A stretch of DNA of 64,000 nt, taken from contig NZ_JAPPRQ010000011.1 in assembly GCF_026719745.1 (NCBI RefSeq), forward strand, positions 124,001 through 188,000, in the 5' to 3' direction. The notes beneath the pieces were generated by a model. That model had not been told where the DNA came from. It searched no databases and saw nothing but the letters and a program-made list of their open reading frames with translations. This stretch comes from Clostridium sp. ZS2-4. GTDB lineage: Bacteria > Bacillota > Clostridia > Clostridiales > Clostridiaceae. The translations under genes were made by a program, and so were the position numbers. This document shows, piece after piece, positions 26,765 through 36,377 of this stretch (within the stretch, counting starts at the first letter, position 1; every line of letters begins with the position of its first letter).

Positions 26765-26909
26765 GTGTCTGATTGGAGTTTAAATTAAGTATTTTTTAAA
26801 AGTTAAAAAAGAGCATGACAAAAAGACTTCGAAAAACATAATATTGTAAAAGTCTGATAATTAAAATGAAAAATAAAAGCTACTAATGCTTTAGAGGAGA
26901 ATGAAAACA

Positions 26910-29429
26910 ATGTCTACTAATGAAAACACTATATTAGAAAAAATGGCAAGTATAAAAAAGAGTATACAAAAGCTTGTAGAACAAGGAAATTTAGAGCTAG
27001 CTAAGGAATTTATTCAGCAGTATGAAAAAGTTATAAAAGATGATGCAGAGATGTGCTCTATAAAAGCTGTAGTGCTAATGATTGAAAAAAAATATGATGA
27101 AGCAAAATTCACATTAAACTATGGATTAACTATTGATTATACTAATTTTGATATAACTTATAATTTAGCGTATTTGCATGAAATACAGGGAAATTATAAT
27201 CTAGCATTAAATTACTATAAAGCAGCTTATGAAAAAAAAACAAATCCGGAAACCTTTAGTTTTATTAGAGATATTATAAAAGGCATTATAGAAAAGAATA
27301 ATTTAAATGTTGATGCAAATAAATTTTTAAAAGAAAAAAGCAGAAGCAATAAATTAAAGGTACTAATATTATGTTCTTTTTATTCCATTTACACTAAAGA
27401 ATATATTGAAAAACTGTATAATTATAACAATAATATTTCCTTTGATATTTTTACCGTAGAAGGTGATGAAGCGGTATATAGAGCAAATTTAATGGAAAAT
27501 ACTTATGAAAACATTTATTCATATAAGGATTATGAAGAATTGTTAAATATATTATGTTTACCTAATTATTATGATATTGTACACATTCATTACCTAACTC
27601 CTTTTTACGGACAATTTTCTAAAATAATTAGAAATAAATCTGATAGATTAATAATTAGCATATGGGGAAGTGATTTTTATAGAACCAATGCTCAACAAAA
27701 GGAAATGCAAAGGTCGATAATAAATGTAGCTGATATGATAACATTTGATAATAGTGCGACTATGAATAATTTTATAGAGTATTATGGTGTACAAATTTTG
27801 GGAAAAACAAGTCTAAATTTATTTGGATTAACGGCTTTAGAACATATTAAGAGGATTGAGTATACGGATGTTGAAAAAATAAAAGATAAATTAAAAATTC
27901 CACAAGAGTCTATAGTTGTCACGTGTGGATACAATGCATATTTTGCTCATAACCATCTTGAAATAATAAAGTCTTTGGTGAAATACAAAGACGAATTTCC
28001 AGATAGAACCTATTTTATTTTTCCAATGACTTATGGCGGAGATGCACAATATATAGATACTGTTGAAAATGAATTGCAGAGTAGTGGATTAAACTATCGA
28101 GTACTTAGAAAATTTATGAATTTCGATGAAATTGCAAAACTAACTAGAAGTACTGATATTTTAGTTCAAGTTCAAATTACCGATACATTAAGTGCTACTA
28201 TGTTAGAACATATGTTTAATGGAAATATAATTATTACTGGGGAATGGTTACCTTATGAACCTCTTAAAAAAAGGGGGATATTTTATAAGGAAGTTGATAG
28301 TGTGAATAATGTAGGAATGATGTTATCGGAAGTAATTGAAAAATTGCCTGAAATAAAAATGAAATGTACTAACAATAAAGACATAATATGGGCAATGTCA
28401 GCATGGGAAAATACACTTAAGGGTTGGAATGATGTTTATATAAAGGATTTAAAGGCTCTTTTCAATCATAAATCATATTGGAATAATAGATACAATGTTA
28501 AATTTAATAGTGAAACTTCTGGTTCTTTTGGCTTAGGGGAAATTTATAATAATTATTTATACAAGAGTAAATTGGATGTAATAAAATATTTAATTAATAA
28601 CTTATTTGGAGATTTAAAGTTGAAAAATATCTTAGAGTTAGGACCAGGTACTGGTATGTTTACAGATTATTTTTATAATAATAAAATTAATAGTTATTTA
28701 GGAATTGATATATCAGATATAGCAGCTAATAATTTATCAAGAAGGTTTAATAACTTTAATTTTAAAGTAGGGGATATTTCAAATACATTAGATTATCCCA
28801 ATGATGGAAAATATGATATGATTTTTGCAGCAAATGTTTTATTACATCTAACAGATAAAGATAAGTTTGAAAAAACTATTCATAACATTAGTAATAGTTT
28901 AGATAAAGATGGTTATTTTATTAATATTGAGCCTATTACATTAACAAATGAAAAAACAAATTCTTTATACCACAGTATTATTAATATAAAAGATATGAAA
29001 GAAAATTTGAAAAATGAAAATCTAGAGATTATAGAGATGCTGAGTCCTACCTTTTTTATGAATTATCCTTTTGATTATAAAATCTTAGATAATAATGAAA
29101 AAGATATATTGGATATCTTTAATAATATTAGTAAATATTTTTCTACTACAAGTGATTCTATAGAATATAAGGAAACTATATGTGAAATATTATATTATTT
29201 AGATAAGTTATGCTTGTTAAAATATAATAAATGCACTTGTGAGAAAATATTAATTATAAGAAAAAAAGGTAATTTTAGTAGTAAGCATAATAATTTCAAA
29301 GTTGATGATATATGGAATGCAGATTTAATTAAAGAAAAGATTAGAAGTATGCAAAGTTTTATTACAAACAATATTAAAAATTATAATTTAGAATATGCTT
29401 TAGATATGATATATGAGAAATTCTTATAG
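26910..29429 (+). CDS. Three-module protein: TPR, GT-B glycosyltransferase, methyltransferase
   Basis: An 839-residue protein. Residues about 10-140 are TPR-like (LAKEFIQQYEK, AYLHEIQGNYNLALNYYKAA). About 150-500 look like a GT-B glycosyltransferase (KVLILCSFYSIYTKEY; HIHYL; IWGSDFYR; FIFPMTYGGD; SATMLEHMFNG). About 540-690 is a class I SAM methyltransferase (LELGPGTGMFTDYF; GIDISD; DMIFAANVLLHL). The tail of about 150 residues is unassigned. It could both add and methylate a flagellin sugar. I chose ATG 26910; the upstream ATG at 26901 touches the AGAGGAG ribosome site. Confidence 0.78.
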   Translation: MSTNENTILEKMASIKKSIQKLVEQGNLELAKEFIQQYEKVIKDDAEMCSIKAVVLMIEKKYDEAKFTLNYGLTIDYTNFDITYNLAYLHEIQGNYNLALNYYKAAYEKKTNPETFSFIRDIIKGIIEKNNLNVDANKFLKEKSRSNKLKVLILCSFYSIYTKEYIEKLYNYNNNISFDIFTVEGDEAVYRANLMENTYENIYSYKDYEELLNILCLPNYYDIVHIHYLTPFYGQFSKIIRNKSDRLIISIWGSDFYRTNAQQKEMQRSIINVADMITFDNSATMNNFIEYYGVQILGKTSLNLFGLTALEHIKRIEYTDVEKIKDKLKIPQESIVVTCGYNAYFAHNHLEIIKSLVKYKDEFPDRTYFIFPMTYGGDAQYIDTVENELQSSGLNYRVLRKFMNFDEIAKLTRSTDILVQVQITDTLSATMLEHMFNGNIIITGEWLPYEPLKKRGIFYKEVDSVNNVGMMLSEVIEKLPEIKMKCTNNKDIIWAMSAWENTLKGWNDVYIKDLKALFNHKSYWNNRYNVKFNSETSGSFGLGEIYNNYLYKSKLDVIKYLINNLFGDLKLKNILELGPGTGMFTDYFYNNKINSYLGIDISDIAANNLSRRFNNFNFKVGDISNTLDYPNDGKYDMIFAANVLLHLTDKDKFEKTIHNISNSLDKDGYFINIEPITLTNEKTNSLYHSIINIKDMKENLKNENLEIIEMLSPTFFMNYPFDYKILDNNEKDILDIFNNISKYFSTTSDSIEYKETICEILYYLDKLCLLKYNKCTCEKILIIRKKGNFSSKHNNFKVDDIWNADLIKEKIRSMQSFITNNIKNYNLEYALDMIYEKFL

Positions 29430-29438
29430 GAGTTAATT

Positions 29439-30707
29439 ATGAGTAAAACTTTAAGAAAAATAACTATTATTGAAACAAAAGAAATGGTACCTACTTTGAA
29501 AATAAATAATAAATTCATTCATAGTAAGTACTATCCACAGAAAGATGCTAAAACTTTTATAGACAACAATACAGTTGTTTATAAACAAAAACAGCATGTA
29601 TTGTTATATGGTATTGGAATGGGATATCATGTAAAAGAACTTTTAACAAGAATAGATAAAGAGTGCAAAGTATATATTTTTGATGCAGATGAAGAAGTAT
29701 TTAATATAGTGGATAAGTTAAATTTACTTACCGATATAAAAAAGGACAGCAGAGTAGAACTATTTATCGGATATTCAAAAGAGTTTATGGACAAATTTCA
29801 TGAAAAATTGCAATTAGTTGATGACATACTAGTGTACAATCCTTCTATTGAAGCTTTGTCTGAAAGTATGGAAAGGTTTAAGCTAGCTTTAAAAAATTTT
29901 TCTGTTAGTAGAATGGGAATGAGTAGTTTTAAAGAATTAGCTGATAAAAACTATGAAAATAATATTAAGGAAAAACATGAACCAATTGAAAAATTCTTTG
30001 AAATAAAAAATTTAAAAAGTAAGCCTGTAATAATAGTGTCTTCTGGTCCATCTTTAGATTATAGTGTTAAATATTTAAGTGATTTCAAAGAAGATGTACA
30101 AATCTTTGCAGCAGGAAGTGCACTTAAAACTCTAATGAATAATGGAATAACACCAGACATGATATGTATTATAGATGCTGACAGGATTATTGCAAATCAA
30201 GTGAAGGGTTATGAGAATTTAAATGTACCTTTGTGTTTTTTGAGTACGGCTTCACATGAAGCGGTAGATAGTTATAAAGGTCCTAAATATATATTTTATA
30301 ATGAACCATGTGAAGATAGAATTGTTATAGACACAGGAAAATCTGTTGCAACGGCAATATTGGATATAGCAATAAAGGGAGAGGCAAATCCTATAATATT
30401 CATAGGGCAAGATCTAGCTTTTGTTGATAACAAAACCCATGCTGAAGCTTATTCAGAAGTTCACCATTTGAATATAGCAGTACCAATAAAAAAGCAATAC
30501 CAAAAGGTAATTGGAGTAAATGGAGAATTATTAAATACTAATAATAGTTTGTTATATTTTAAAAATTGGATAGAAAATAAGATAAATGAATATCCAAATA
30601 TAACCTTTATAAATTGCAGTAAGGGTGCTAAAATAAAAGGAACAGTAGACATGGAATTAAAAGATGTATATAAATTAATAACAAGTAACTTGAAGGATAA
30701 AAAATAA
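29439..30707 (+). CDS. Maf-type (DUF115) flagellin glycosyltransferase, short form
   Basis: A 422-residue motility-associated factor (Maf) protein. The DUF115 core has KPVIIVSSGPSLDYS (about 193), GITPDMICIIDAD (about 235) and PIIFIGQDLAF (about 320). The N-terminal region has LLYGIGMGYHVKEL near 60. Maf proteins transfer nonulosonic acids such as pseudaminic or legionaminic acid to Ser/Thr of flagellin in the cytoplasm. A nonulosonate set is encoded downstream, so substrate and enzyme fit. A second, larger Maf is at 32411. The pair may modify different sites or use different sugars. Confidence 0.86.
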   Translation: MSKTLRKITIIETKEMVPTLKINNKFIHSKYYPQKDAKTFIDNNTVVYKQKQHVLLYGIGMGYHVKELLTRIDKECKVYIFDADEEVFNIVDKLNLLTDIKKDSRVELFIGYSKEFMDKFHEKLQLVDDILVYNPSIEALSESMERFKLALKNFSVSRMGMSSFKELADKNYENNIKEKHEPIEKFFEIKNLKSKPVIIVSSGPSLDYSVKYLSDFKEDVQIFAAGSALKTLMNNGITPDMICIIDADRIIANQVKGYENLNVPLCFLSTASHEAVDSYKGPKYIFYNEPCEDRIVIDTGKSVATAILDIAIKGEANPIIFIGQDLAFVDNKTHAEAYSEVHHLNIAVPIKKQYQKVIGVNGELLNTNNSLLYFKNWIENKINEYPNITFINCSKGAKIKGTVDMELKDVYKLITSNLKDKK

Positions 30708-30727
30708 TTAACTTTGGAGGTTGTAAA

Positions 30728-31105
30728 ATGGAACAAGAATTTAATGTAGAAGAATATTTAAATCAACAATTTGAAACTATTAAAACAGCCAGTGAATATA
30801 TAGAAAAACTTGAAGCTGGTATAATAGAAGCAGTAAGATTATTTAAAAGTGGTGAAGAAGGACAAGCAAATAAAATGATTCATTATATAATAGATGGTAT
30901 ACAGTGGATTACTGATGCTATGAGGCTGACTAGTGGAGTGCATGAACAAAAAATAGATTATGATGAAGTGAATAGTAAGCTTTTAGAGATTGTTGAAGCC
31001 TTTAATAATGAGGATTATATTTTGGTGGGAGATTTGTTGGAATACGAAATATTACCTGAAATAGGTAAGTGGAAAGCCATTATAAGAAATTCTATAGCAA
31101 ATTAA
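30728..31105 (+). CDS. Small helical protein of unknown function next to Maf
   Basis: Not recognised with confidence. The 125-residue, acidic, all-helical protein (FETIKTASEYIEKLEAGIIEAVRLF; LLEIVEAFNNEDYILVGDLLEYEILPEI) is about the size of FliS or FliT and could be a chaperone or adaptor that presents flagellin to the glycosyltransferases. That role is inference. TTTGGAGG precedes the ATG; a terminator follows immediately. No cysteine, signal peptide or membrane helix is seen. It closes the transcript that begins at the SigD-type promoter at 21629, or at an unseen promoter before 26910. Confidence 0.75.
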   Translation: MEQEFNVEEYLNQQFETIKTASEYIEKLEAGIIEAVRLFKSGEEGQANKMIHYIIDGIQWITDAMRLTSGVHEQKIDYDEVNSKLLEIVEAFNNEDYILVGDLLEYEILPEIGKWKAIIRNSIAN

Positions 31106-31109
31106 TAGA

Positions 31110-31146
31110 AAAATCCTGTATACATTTTAGTATATAGGATTTTTTC
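31110..31146 (+). terminator. Intrinsic terminator after the small helical gene
   Basis: AAATCCTGTATAC pairs imperfectly with GTATATAGGATTT around a short loop, followed by a T-run. It separates this operon from the pseB-like one. Confidence 0.88.
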
Positions 31147-31235
31147 ATGGTAAGATAAATATAATATTTTTATGAAAAAAATGTATGAATTTATCCTTTA
31201 AAAGGAATAAATGTGATATAAAGCAGAATTTATTT

Positions 31236-31262
31236 TAAAGGTTATATCATTTTATACGATAA
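31236..31262 (+). promoter_or_regulatory. SigD/FliA-type promoter of the pseB-like operon
   Basis: TAAAG at 31236 and TACGATAA at 31255-31262 with a 15-base spacer. It lies 50 bases before the ATG, after the terminator at 31110-31146, so it probably starts the long sugar operon. Confidence 0.75.
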
Positions 31263-31312
31263 TTTAATATAATTTATAATTGGAACGACTAAAAACTTGG
31301 AGGAAATAACTA

Positions 31313-32329
31313 ATGAGTTATTTTACAGATAAAAGTATCTTAATAATAGGTGGTACTGGTACCATAGGTAACGGGTTAGTTAAAGAGCTTATTAAGCACA
31401 ATCCTAAGGTAATTAGGATATTTAGTAGAGATGAATACAAACAGTTTTTAATGCAGCAGGAATATCCAAATTCCGGGATGTTTCGATTTTTAATAGGAGA
31501 TGTAAGGGATTATGATAGAGTAGAAAGAGCTATGAATAATATAGATATAGTATTTAACTTAGCTGCTATGAAACATGTGCCAGCTTGTGAATACAATCCA
31601 ACAGAAGCTATAAAAACTAATGTTGTAGGAATGGAAAATGTTATAAAAGCAGCTCAATATCATAATGTAGAGTGTGTATTATTTACCAGTTCGGATAAGG
31701 CCATAAATCCTACAAATTCTTACGGAGCAACTAAGCTTTTGGCGGAAAAGTTAGTGCAAGCTGCCAGTTACAGCAAAGGAAAAACAAGAACAAAATTTGT
31801 TGCTGTTAGATTTGGTAATGTTATGGGATCAAGAGGATCTGTTATACCGTTATTTAAAAAGCAAATAATAGAGAATAGAAAAATTACAGTGACTGATCCG
31901 AGTATGACTAGATTTATGATGACTTTAGATCAGGCGGTAAATCTTATTATGCATGCAGTAGAAAATTCTGTAGGTGGAGAGCTATTCATTTTAAAAATGC
32001 CAGTAGTAAAACTAAAAGATTTAGCTGAAGTTATAATAAAGAATACAGCCAATAATTTTAATATATCTTCAAAAGATATAAAAATTGAAAACATAGGTTT
32101 AAGAGCTGGAGAGAGAATGTATGAAGAATTAATGACAGAAGAGGAATCTATAAATGCATATGATTTAGGAGATATGTATGCTGTACTTCCAACAGCTTTT
32201 TATACAGGAGTCCACGATTATTATAAAAACAAGAAAAAGGCAAAACAGGGAAGTTATAATTCTATGCATATTAAACAAGTATTTAAAGAGGAAATAGAAA
32301 GAATGCTAATTGCACAGAATTTAATATAA
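31313..32329 (+). CDS. pseB: PseB-like UDP-GlcNAc 4,6-dehydratase (SDR family)
   Basis: A 338-residue extended short-chain dehydrogenase. It shows the NAD-binding GGTGTIG near residue 15, the AAMKHVPACEYNP motif near 85, and TSSDKAINPTNSYGATK with the Tyr-x3-Lys pair near 130, all typical of the PseB/FlaA1/CapD group. PseB makes the 4-keto sugar that PseC aminates in the first step of CMP-pseudaminic acid synthesis. The other steps lie 20 kb downstream (52939-56233). A CapD-like dehydratase for another glycan is the main alternative, but C6-dehydration chemistry would be the same. GGAGG precedes the ATG. Confidence 0.85.
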   Translation: MSYFTDKSILIIGGTGTIGNGLVKELIKHNPKVIRIFSRDEYKQFLMQQEYPNSGMFRFLIGDVRDYDRVERAMNNIDIVFNLAAMKHVPACEYNPTEAIKTNVVGMENVIKAAQYHNVECVLFTSSDKAINPTNSYGATKLLAEKLVQAASYSKGKTRTKFVAVRFGNVMGSRGSVIPLFKKQIIENRKITVTDPSMTRFMMTLDQAVNLIMHAVENSVGGELFILKMPVVKLKDLAEVIIKNTANNFNISSKDIKIENIGLRAGERMYEELMTEEESINAYDLGDMYAVLPTAFYTGVHDYYKNKKKAKQGSYNSMHIKQVFKEEIERMLIAQNLI

Positions 32330-32410
32330 AGTTTGCAAAATGATTAGTTAATTAAGTTACATAAGCATTTTTGGATATATAAATTAACAGATGAGAGACA
32401 AGGTGATTTT

Positions 32411-35056
32411 ATGAATGAGATAACTAAAAGGACAATTGAGTTAATAAATAATATAGAATCAAAAGAAACTTGTTATATAGAAACTAGTAGAGATAACAAG
32501 CTTATAATTAGAATAGAGAGGGAAGATAAGTTACGATATATAGGTAGCAAGTATTCGGTAGAAAGAGATGTAGAAACATTCTATAAAGACATAGCAGAAC
32601 AAGCTAATTCTGAAACAATTTTTTTGGTTTTTGGATTGGGGGCAGGAGAACATATTAGATATTTATATGACAGAATTATAGATTCAAATAAAATACTAAT
32701 AATAGAGCCAAGTGTAGCTGTCATAAAAGAAATATTAAAAATAAATCATATTAGTGATATATTACAGGATGATAGAATAGCACTTTGTTATTTGGATGAT
32801 GGAATAAGAAATAACTTAAATGATTTTATAGAAGAAAGTATGATGGATAATACAAAAATTGCAGCATTTTCAAATTACAATGTAATATTTGAAGAAGAGT
32901 ATAGAACTATGCTAAATGAATTAGAAAATATTAAAGAGATAAAGAGGATGGGGAATAATACCTTCAATGCTTTTGCTCATATATTCTTCAACAATTTTAT
33001 TGAAAATATATTTGCTTTAGATGAATTTTACACTGTTAACTATTTAAAAGATATGTATAAAGATAAACCAGCAGTAATAGTATCGGCTGGACCATCTTTA
33101 ACTAAAAATATACATTTACTAAAGGATGTTCAGGACAAGTTTATAATAATATGTGGACCTAGAACAATAGGTACATTAATAAAAAATGACATAAGACCAG
33201 ATTTCATATGTTCAGTAGACCCACAGGATGAAACATATGCGCTTATGAAAGACTACATAAATTCACAAGTACCTCTTGTCTTTATGGATTCTACAAGTAA
33301 CAAAATAGTTAAAGAATATAAAGGCTTAAAAATAATTGCTGCAAATCAAGGAATGGAAAATTATTTAGAAGAGATGCTTGGGATAAAGGTAGATTCTCTA
33401 ATGCAGGGAGGGTCGGTAGCTCATTTTTGCATGGGTTTAGCTGTTTATATAGGATGTAGCAATGTAATATTTATAGGGCAAGATCTTGCATATACTAATG
33501 AAAAATTTCAAGCAGATGGAACTTATGCTGGTAAAATAGATGAATTGAAGTATCGTTATGAAAAAAACAAAGAAAAATGGAACAAAGATAAAAATTATAG
33601 TTTATATGTACCTGGTATATATGGACAAATGGTTAGAACAAGTAATGTATTAAATTCATATAGACAAGAATTTGAAGAACTTATATATAGCTGTAGTGGA
33701 ATAAAATTTATAAACAGTAGTGAAGGTGGAGCTAATATTAAAGGTACTGAAGCAATGGATTTAAAAGATTCAATTAGAATGTATGCAAAAGATAGTATAA
33801 ACAAAAATATAAAAGAATTGTTAGGCGATAAGATTATCTTAGATGAGGATATTTTTATTAAAAATATGTTCAAAATAATAGATAAGCTAGAAATAATAAA
33901 AAAAGCTTGTGAAGAAGGTCTAGCGTATTCGGACAAAATGCTATACTTTTACAAAGACAATAAGTATTGTGATGTTAATAAAGTGTTCAATGAGTTGGAT
34001 AAGATAGATGGTATTATAAATAATAAAGAAAATTTAAGGTTTATTGCCTACAAAGTAGTTTCATTAATAAACAATGTTATGGAAAATGATTATTATAGAC
34101 CAAAAGAAAATGAAAGTGAAAAAGAATTGGGGATAAGATTAGCTAAAAAAAGTTTTGATGTTTATTTAGTAGTATTACAGACAGTAGAAGATACAATTTT
34201 TAGGATAAAGGATAAATTTAGTTTTATAAATCTTGTTGATAGTGATATTATGAAAAAAGTATTTTTGAAAAGAAATTTAGATAAAAAGATAGCAGAGCTA
34301 AAAACAAAGTACCCTAATCTTAAGGAATTTGATTATGAAGAAGATATAGATTGGGAAGGGATGAAAAGGCAAGGAATTAGGTGCATAATTAATGAAGATA
34401 AAAGAATTGATGCACTGTATAAGATAAAAGAAAAAATTGATATAAATAATCTAGAAATTCTATATGGTAATAAAGAAACTAATGATGAAAAAGTTTCAAT
34501 TTTGTCAAGAGAGCTTAAAACACTATTAGGATACACAACAAATCATAGTTCAGTTATAATTACAAGAAATTTTAATTTAAAAGAAGAGAGTATTTTATAT
34601 TTAAAGATAAATGCAAATATTAAAGAAAATTATATTTATTTTAGATTCTTTGATAAGCAAGATTTTTATTTTTATGAAAAAAACTATAAGGAAATTCTGT
34701 TACTTAATACTCATACTTACTTAGACATTTATATAGGAAATAATATACTCGGCTATGCATTAAAAAAGGGAAATGAAATTTTATTTGATTATAAACTTGG
34801 TAATATTGATTATGAAAGTATTGATGTAATTTTAGATTTAAATAATAGTAATATTATAATAAATAATAAAAGATTTTATATTAGCAAGCATGTAACAAAT
34901 AAGTATATAAAAAATAATGTTTTTGTTATGATGTCAAACTCGTCTAATAAATATAAATATGAGTTGTATAATATTGAATATGGTATAAAAAATATTAATA
35001 TTATGGACATACTAATGAGAAAGCCTAATAAAACGATAATGTCTATGTATAGTTAA
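32411..35056 (+). CDS. Maf-type (DUF115) flagellin glycosyltransferase with C-terminal beta domain
   Basis: An 881-residue Maf protein. The N-terminal part has a FGLGAGEHIRYLYD nucleotide-binding-like loop (about 75). The DUF115 core has KPAVIVSAGPSLTKN (about 217), FICSVDPQ and VIFIGQDLAYTNEK (about 353). A helical region (about 470-670) follows. The last 165 residues (715-881) are strand-rich with many aromatic residues (YIYFRFFDKQDFYFYEKNY), resembling a lectin-type beta sandwich. This extension is absent from the shorter paralogue at 29439. The glycosyltransferase role is by family; sugar binding by the tail is a guess. AAGGTG precedes the ATG. Confidence 0.84.
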   Translation: MNEITKRTIELINNIESKETCYIETSRDNKLIIRIEREDKLRYIGSKYSVERDVETFYKDIAEQANSETIFLVFGLGAGEHIRYLYDRIIDSNKILIIEPSVAVIKEILKINHISDILQDDRIALCYLDDGIRNNLNDFIEESMMDNTKIAAFSNYNVIFEEEYRTMLNELENIKEIKRMGNNTFNAFAHIFFNNFIENIFALDEFYTVNYLKDMYKDKPAVIVSAGPSLTKNIHLLKDVQDKFIIICGPRTIGTLIKNDIRPDFICSVDPQDETYALMKDYINSQVPLVFMDSTSNKIVKEYKGLKIIAANQGMENYLEEMLGIKVDSLMQGGSVAHFCMGLAVYIGCSNVIFIGQDLAYTNEKFQADGTYAGKIDELKYRYEKNKEKWNKDKNYSLYVPGIYGQMVRTSNVLNSYRQEFEELIYSCSGIKFINSSEGGANIKGTEAMDLKDSIRMYAKDSINKNIKELLGDKIILDEDIFIKNMFKIIDKLEIIKKACEEGLAYSDKMLYFYKDNKYCDVNKVFNELDKIDGIINNKENLRFIAYKVVSLINNVMENDYYRPKENESEKELGIRLAKKSFDVYLVVLQTVEDTIFRIKDKFSFINLVDSDIMKKVFLKRNLDKKIAELKTKYPNLKEFDYEEDIDWEGMKRQGIRCIINEDKRIDALYKIKEKIDINNLEILYGNKETNDEKVSILSRELKTLLGYTTNHSSVIITRNFNLKEESILYLKINANIKENYIYFRFFDKQDFYFYEKNYKEILLLNTHTYLDIYIGNNILGYALKKGNEILFDYKLGNIDYESIDVILDLNNSNIIINNKRFYISKHVTNKYIKNNVFVMMSNSSNKYKYELYNIEYGIKNINIMDILMRKPNKTIMSMYS

Positions 35057-35137
35057 TGCACGTATGTATTTAGTGGAGAAATTTTTTAGCTAGTTTTGTA
35101 AACAAATACAAAATTATAATATATGGAGGATGAAGTT

Positions 35138-36349
35138 ATGTGTAATGTTATTGCATATATACAAGTAGACGTTAGATATAATCCATATTTATTGAAAGAA
35201 ATAAATGGGAAAAAATTAATAGAACATACCTTAAGTAACTTATTAAAAAATGTAAATCTCGATAAAGTTATAATGAACTTATACGATTGTAAAGACAATC
35301 GAGAATTACTATATTTAAAAAATATATCAAACAAAATATATGTAAAATTATCTTCAATAAAAAATGTAACAGAAAGAATGATAGAAGCGGTAAAAAAAGA
35401 AAAATGTAAATTAATATTAAGAATATCTGGTGATCAATTTAATATTAATTATAAATTTATAAATCAAGTATTAAAAGAAATGATAGAACAAAAATATGAT
35501 TTTTTTATGCCGCGTTTTCAAGATGGAACTTCTAGTGACATAGTAAGTAAACAAGTTTTTATGGATAATATACCGTCAATATTAAAGTATGATAGATATT
35601 ATAAGTATTTTCTTGAAAAATCTATGAATTTTAAGGTTTTAGATAAGAAACATGATTTTATTCCATGGAAGTTTTTTGTTAATGATGATTTTCAACTTTA
35701 TATAGCAGATAGATTAATAAGTGGTAAAATTGAAAATTCAGATTTGAATAAATTAGTATATAGAATATTTGATAGAGATAGTGAGTTGTACAAAAATGGA
35801 TGGATAAGGAGTTTGATTGAAGGTAATACAGTAGATTATAAAGGCAATGTATTACCTTGGTTACCATATTCAGCTATAAATTTCATAGAAGAACGAATTA
35901 GAAAGGAAATGATTGTATTTGAATACGGTTCAGGGAATAGTACTTTATGGTTAGCTAAAAATGTTTTAAAGGTGTATTCAGTTGAACATGATTTAAAATG
36001 GTTTAATAAAGTACGTAATATGATTAGTGATAATGTGAATTATAAATATATACCATTAGAATATGGTGGAGAATATTGTAAAGAGATATTAAACTATAAT
36101 AATAAATTTGATATAGTGATTATTGATGGTAGAGATAGAGTTAATTGTTGTAAGAACTGTATTAATGCATTGAAAGATGATGGAATAATAATTTGGGATG
36201 ATACATTAAGAGAGGAATATAATGAAGGATATAATTATTTAAAGAAAAATGGATTTAAGGAATTAAAATTAAAGGATATTGGTCCAAATAGAATAATATC
36301 AAATCAAACAAGTATTTTTTATAGAAATAAAAACTGTTTTAGAATATAA
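35138..36349 (+). CDS. Fusion of cytidylyltransferase-like and methyltransferase-like domains
   Basis: A 403-residue protein. Residues 1-215 resemble SpsF-type cytidylyltransferases (VIAYIQVDVRYNPYLLKEINGKKLIEHTL; LILRISGDQF) but the usual QARMGSxRLPGK loop is replaced (QVDVRYNPYLLKE), so activity is doubtful. Residues about 235-403 look like a class I SAM methyltransferase (VFEYGSGNSTLWLA; YSVEHD; FDIVIIDGRDR; IIWDD). I chose ATG 35138 because GGAGG at 35125-35129 lies eight bases upstream; the ATG at 35123 overlaps it. Its place in the island suggests modification of an activated sugar. Confidence 0.72.
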   Translation: MCNVIAYIQVDVRYNPYLLKEINGKKLIEHTLSNLLKNVNLDKVIMNLYDCKDNRELLYLKNISNKIYVKLSSIKNVTERMIEAVKKEKCKLILRISGDQFNINYKFINQVLKEMIEQKYDFFMPRFQDGTSSDIVSKQVFMDNIPSILKYDRYYKYFLEKSMNFKVLDKKHDFIPWKFFVNDDFQLYIADRLISGKIENSDLNKLVYRIFDRDSELYKNGWIRSLIEGNTVDYKGNVLPWLPYSAINFIEERIRKEMIVFEYGSGNSTLWLAKNVLKVYSVEHDLKWFNKVRNMISDNVNYKYIPLEYGGEYCKEILNYNNKFDIVIIDGRDRVNCCKNCINALKDDGIIIWDDTLREEYNEGYNYLKKNGFKELKLKDIGPNRIISNQTSIFYRNKNCFRI

Positions 36350-36377
36350 GTTGGGGTAATTTTGAATTTGGAGAGTG

